Assembly: GCA_965277735.1 (NCBI GenBank)
Contig: CBDIDO010000003.1
Coordinates: 1,550,001 to 1,614,000, forward strand
Origin: RH-AL1 sp965277735
GTDB lineage: Bacteria > Pseudomonadota > Alphaproteobacteria > Rhizobiales > Beijerinckiaceae
Length of the DNA: 64,000 nucleotides
Direction of reading: 5' to 3'
Shown here in pieces: positions 62,405 to 64,000 of this stretch. Below the pieces are notes generated by a model, which did no database searches, had not been told where the DNA came from, and saw only the letters and a list, made by a program, of their open reading frames with translations. How positions within the stretch are numbered: position 1 is the first letter of the stretch; each line of letters starts with the position of its first letter. The translations under genes were made by a program, and so were the position numbers.

Positions 62405-64000
62405 GAGATCGGCTCGCGTAGGTTCTCGAGCGCCGCGGCAAGGCCGCGCATATCGACGGCCTCGACAAAGACGAGGAGACGGTCGGCGAACGGCAGATAG
62501 CGCTCGTCTTTCGCAATGTCCGCCAGCGCCTCGCGCAGACCGCGCACGAAGCCGATCTCGCAGAGATCGATCAACCCAGAGAGCCTCGCATCGTCAGGCC
62601 GGTCGAGGCCGTCGAGCGGCACGCCAGTGTCGGCCGGACGCGCGATATGAGGCTCGTCGAGCGCGTCCAGCCCGAGCAGGGCCAGGGTCGTCTCGGTCAG
62701 CCGGGCGATATCGACCGGCTTCATGATGTAGGCGTCGTGGAACGGCAGCGCGATCGACGTGCGGTGCTCCTCGATCGCGCTGGCCGAAACCATCGCGATC
62801 CGCGCCTCGGTGTGACCAGCGGCGCGCAATTGCTCGGCGAGGCGCCAGCCATCCATGTCGGGCAGGCCGACATCGAGAACGAAAAGGTCGGGCTGCGTAA
62901 GGTCGGCCACGCGAAGCCCTTCGGCCGCCGTCTCGGCACCGAGCACAGTGAAGCCCAGCGGCATCAGGGCCTCGTGGATCAGATCGCGATGCGTCGCGTC
63001 GTCATCGATCACGAGGATCGACCGCCCGGTCCCGAGGTCGGCGCCAAGCAGGCGTTGCTCGATCACCGGGACCTTCGTGTCGTTGATCCTCGGCAGGAAG
63101 AGACGCAGTCGAAACGTGCTTCCCCGTCCGAGCCTGCTTTCGACAAGGATGTCGCCGCCCATGACCCGCGCTAGCAGGCGGCAGATCGTCAGGCCGAGCC
63201 CTGTCCCCGGCGCGATCAAGCCCGACTGCAGCCGCTCGAACGGCTCGAAGATTCTCTCGACATCTTCCGGGGCGATGCCGGGGCCGGTGTCGGACACGGC
63301 GAACTCGGCCACCTCGTTTCGATAGCGGATCTTCAGATCGACCTGTCCACGGGGCGTGAACTTTATCGCGTTCGACAACAGGTTGATGATGATCTGGCGG
63401 AGCCGCTTCTCGTCGGTGGCGACCGTCTCCGGCAGGTCGGCGCCCGTCTCGAACTCGAACGCGATCCCCTTGGCCGCCGCCTGCACCGCGAACATGTCGA
63501 CGATCTGCTTGAGAAACGGCCTGATCGCCACCTCGTCGCGCGAGAGATCGAGCTTGCCGGCCTCGACCTTGGAGATGTCGAGAATGCCGTCGATCAGTCC
63601 CGAGAGATGGCCGGCACTGCGGCGCATGACGGCGATCTGTCCGCGCGGCTTCGAGGCGATGCCCTGGTCCCGCTCGAGCAGCTGCGCGTAGCCCATGATC
63701 GTGTTCAGCGGGGTACGCAGCTCGTGGCTGAGGCCGACGACGTAGCGGCTCTTGGCATAGTTCGCCGACTCGGCCACCTCCTTGGCGCGTTTCAGCGCGG
63801 CATCGGTGCGCTCGTGGGCGGCGATCTCGTCCATCAGGAGCTGGGTCTGGCGGAGCATCTCGTCCTGAGCCGCGCGGCGGCTGACCTGCACCAGCACGAA
63901 GAGCCAGCTGCCGACCCCGATCACGATCAACAGAAGGAAAAACAGCTTCCACAAGGTCGCGACAAGGGCCGCGTGATCGACGCTGTGATCGTTGCCGATC
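62401..64000 (-). CDS. Hybrid sensor histidine kinase (cut by window end)
   Basis: The frame is open to the window edge, so the N-terminal sensor part is missing. Seen in order: a membrane segment (LFFLLLIVIGVGSWLFVLV), a coiled linker, the HisKA domain with the phosphorylated histidine (GLSHELRTPLN), an ATPase domain with N, G1 and G2 boxes (NLLSNAIKFTP, DTGPGI, GTGLGL) and a receiver (VIDDDA, LDVGLPDMDGW, IMKPVD). About 90 helical residues finish the protein. The signal sensed is unknown; it probably reports an external compound to the response regulator encoded next. Confidence 0.92.
   Translation of the reverse strand, partial: IGNDHSVDHAALVATLWKLFFLLLIVIGVGSWLFVLVQVSRRAAQDEMLRQTQLLMDEIAAHERTDAALKRAKEVAESANYAKSRYVVGLSHELRTPLNTIMGYAQLLERDQGIASKPRGQIAVMRRSAGHLSGLIDGILDISKVEAGKLDLSRDEVAIRPFLKQIVDMFAVQAAAKGIAFEFETGADLPETVATDEKRLRQIIINLLSNAIKFTPRGQVDLKIRYRNEVAEFAVSDTGPGIAPEDVERIFEPFERLQSGLIAPGTGLGLTICRLLARVMGGDILVESRLGRGSTFRLRLFLPRINDTKVPVIEQRLLGADLGTGRSILVIDDDATHRDLIHEALMPLGFTVLGAETAAEGLRVADLTQPDLFVLDVGLPDMDGWRLAEQLRAAGHTEARIAMVSASAIEEHRTSIALPFHDAYIMKPVDIARLTETTLALLGLDALDEPHIARPADTGVPLDGLDRPDDARLSGLIDLCEIGFVRGLREALADIAKDERYLPFADRLLVFVEAVDMRGLAAALENLREPIS

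Overview
The window is GC-rich, densely coded DNA that reads as a chromosomal stretch of an alphaproteobacterium, most likely a member of the Hyphomicrobiales (Rhizobiales). The reasons are a ChvE-GguA-GguB sugar transporter, an AraD1/GguC-type enzyme, alphaproteobacterial porins, a CheA with two CheW-like domains and a receiver domain, a RIME-like intergenic palindrome and a fused UreAB subunit. The family assignments rest on reading protein motifs; the genus is not resolved. I found no rRNA, tRNA or CRISPR array.

Region 1 (1-3851) is the end of a chemotaxis operon (cheA, cheW, cheY, a receiver-less cheB, cheR) followed by a small NTF2-like protein. Region 2 (4227-22490) is a sugar acquisition and catabolism island. 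It holds a porin, xylulokinase, a GntR/FCD regulator, a xylD/araC-type sugar-acid dehydratase, a periplasmic aldose 1-epimerase, an SMP-30 lactonase, dgoK and dgoA, an aldose 1-dehydrogenase with an AraD1/GguC-type dehydratase, an OprB-type porin, and chvE-gguA-gguB. Together they give an almost complete De Ley-Doudoroff route: galactose is oxidised to a lactone, hydrolysed, dehydrated, phosphorylated and cleaved to pyruvate and glyceraldehyde 3-phosphate. A branch for L-arabinose is also implied. A shared 10-bp sequence, ACTCAGACAA, stands in front of three of its transcription units and is probably an operator.

Region 3 (22491-24771) is a graveyard: a heavily frameshifted IS1182-type transposase followed by a frameshifted, internally deleted short-chain dehydrogenase. 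Region 4 (24716-38424) is a nitrogen-scavenging operon behind a strong sigma-54 promoter motif. It encodes an amide/urea-type ABC transporter, a CbbQ/CbbO-like MoxR AAA+ and VWA pair, aliphatic amidase amiE, an orphan UrtA binding protein, an inositol-monophosphatase-like protein that has lost active-site residues, and an amidase-signature hydrolase. A convergent LuxR-type regulator follows. After a third porin comes a urease operon in the unusual order ureE-F-AB-C-G-D (45167-40166, minus strand).

Region 5 (45331-64000) looks like a catabolic locus for an unidentified nitrogen compound. A plus-strand operon with a second sigma-54 motif encodes an MHS transporter, an M20 hydrolase, a class III aminotransferase and a carbamoylase. 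The facing minus-strand array encodes a hybrid histidine kinase and response regulator, a dipeptide-type ABC transporter, a DeoR regulator, a second carbamoylase, two APH/choline-kinase-like kinases and an intact inositol-monophosphatase. The set of kinases, phosphatase, class III aminotransferase and carbamoylases matches no pathway I recognise and is the best candidate here for something undescribed. The MoxR-VWA pair inside the amide operon is the second.
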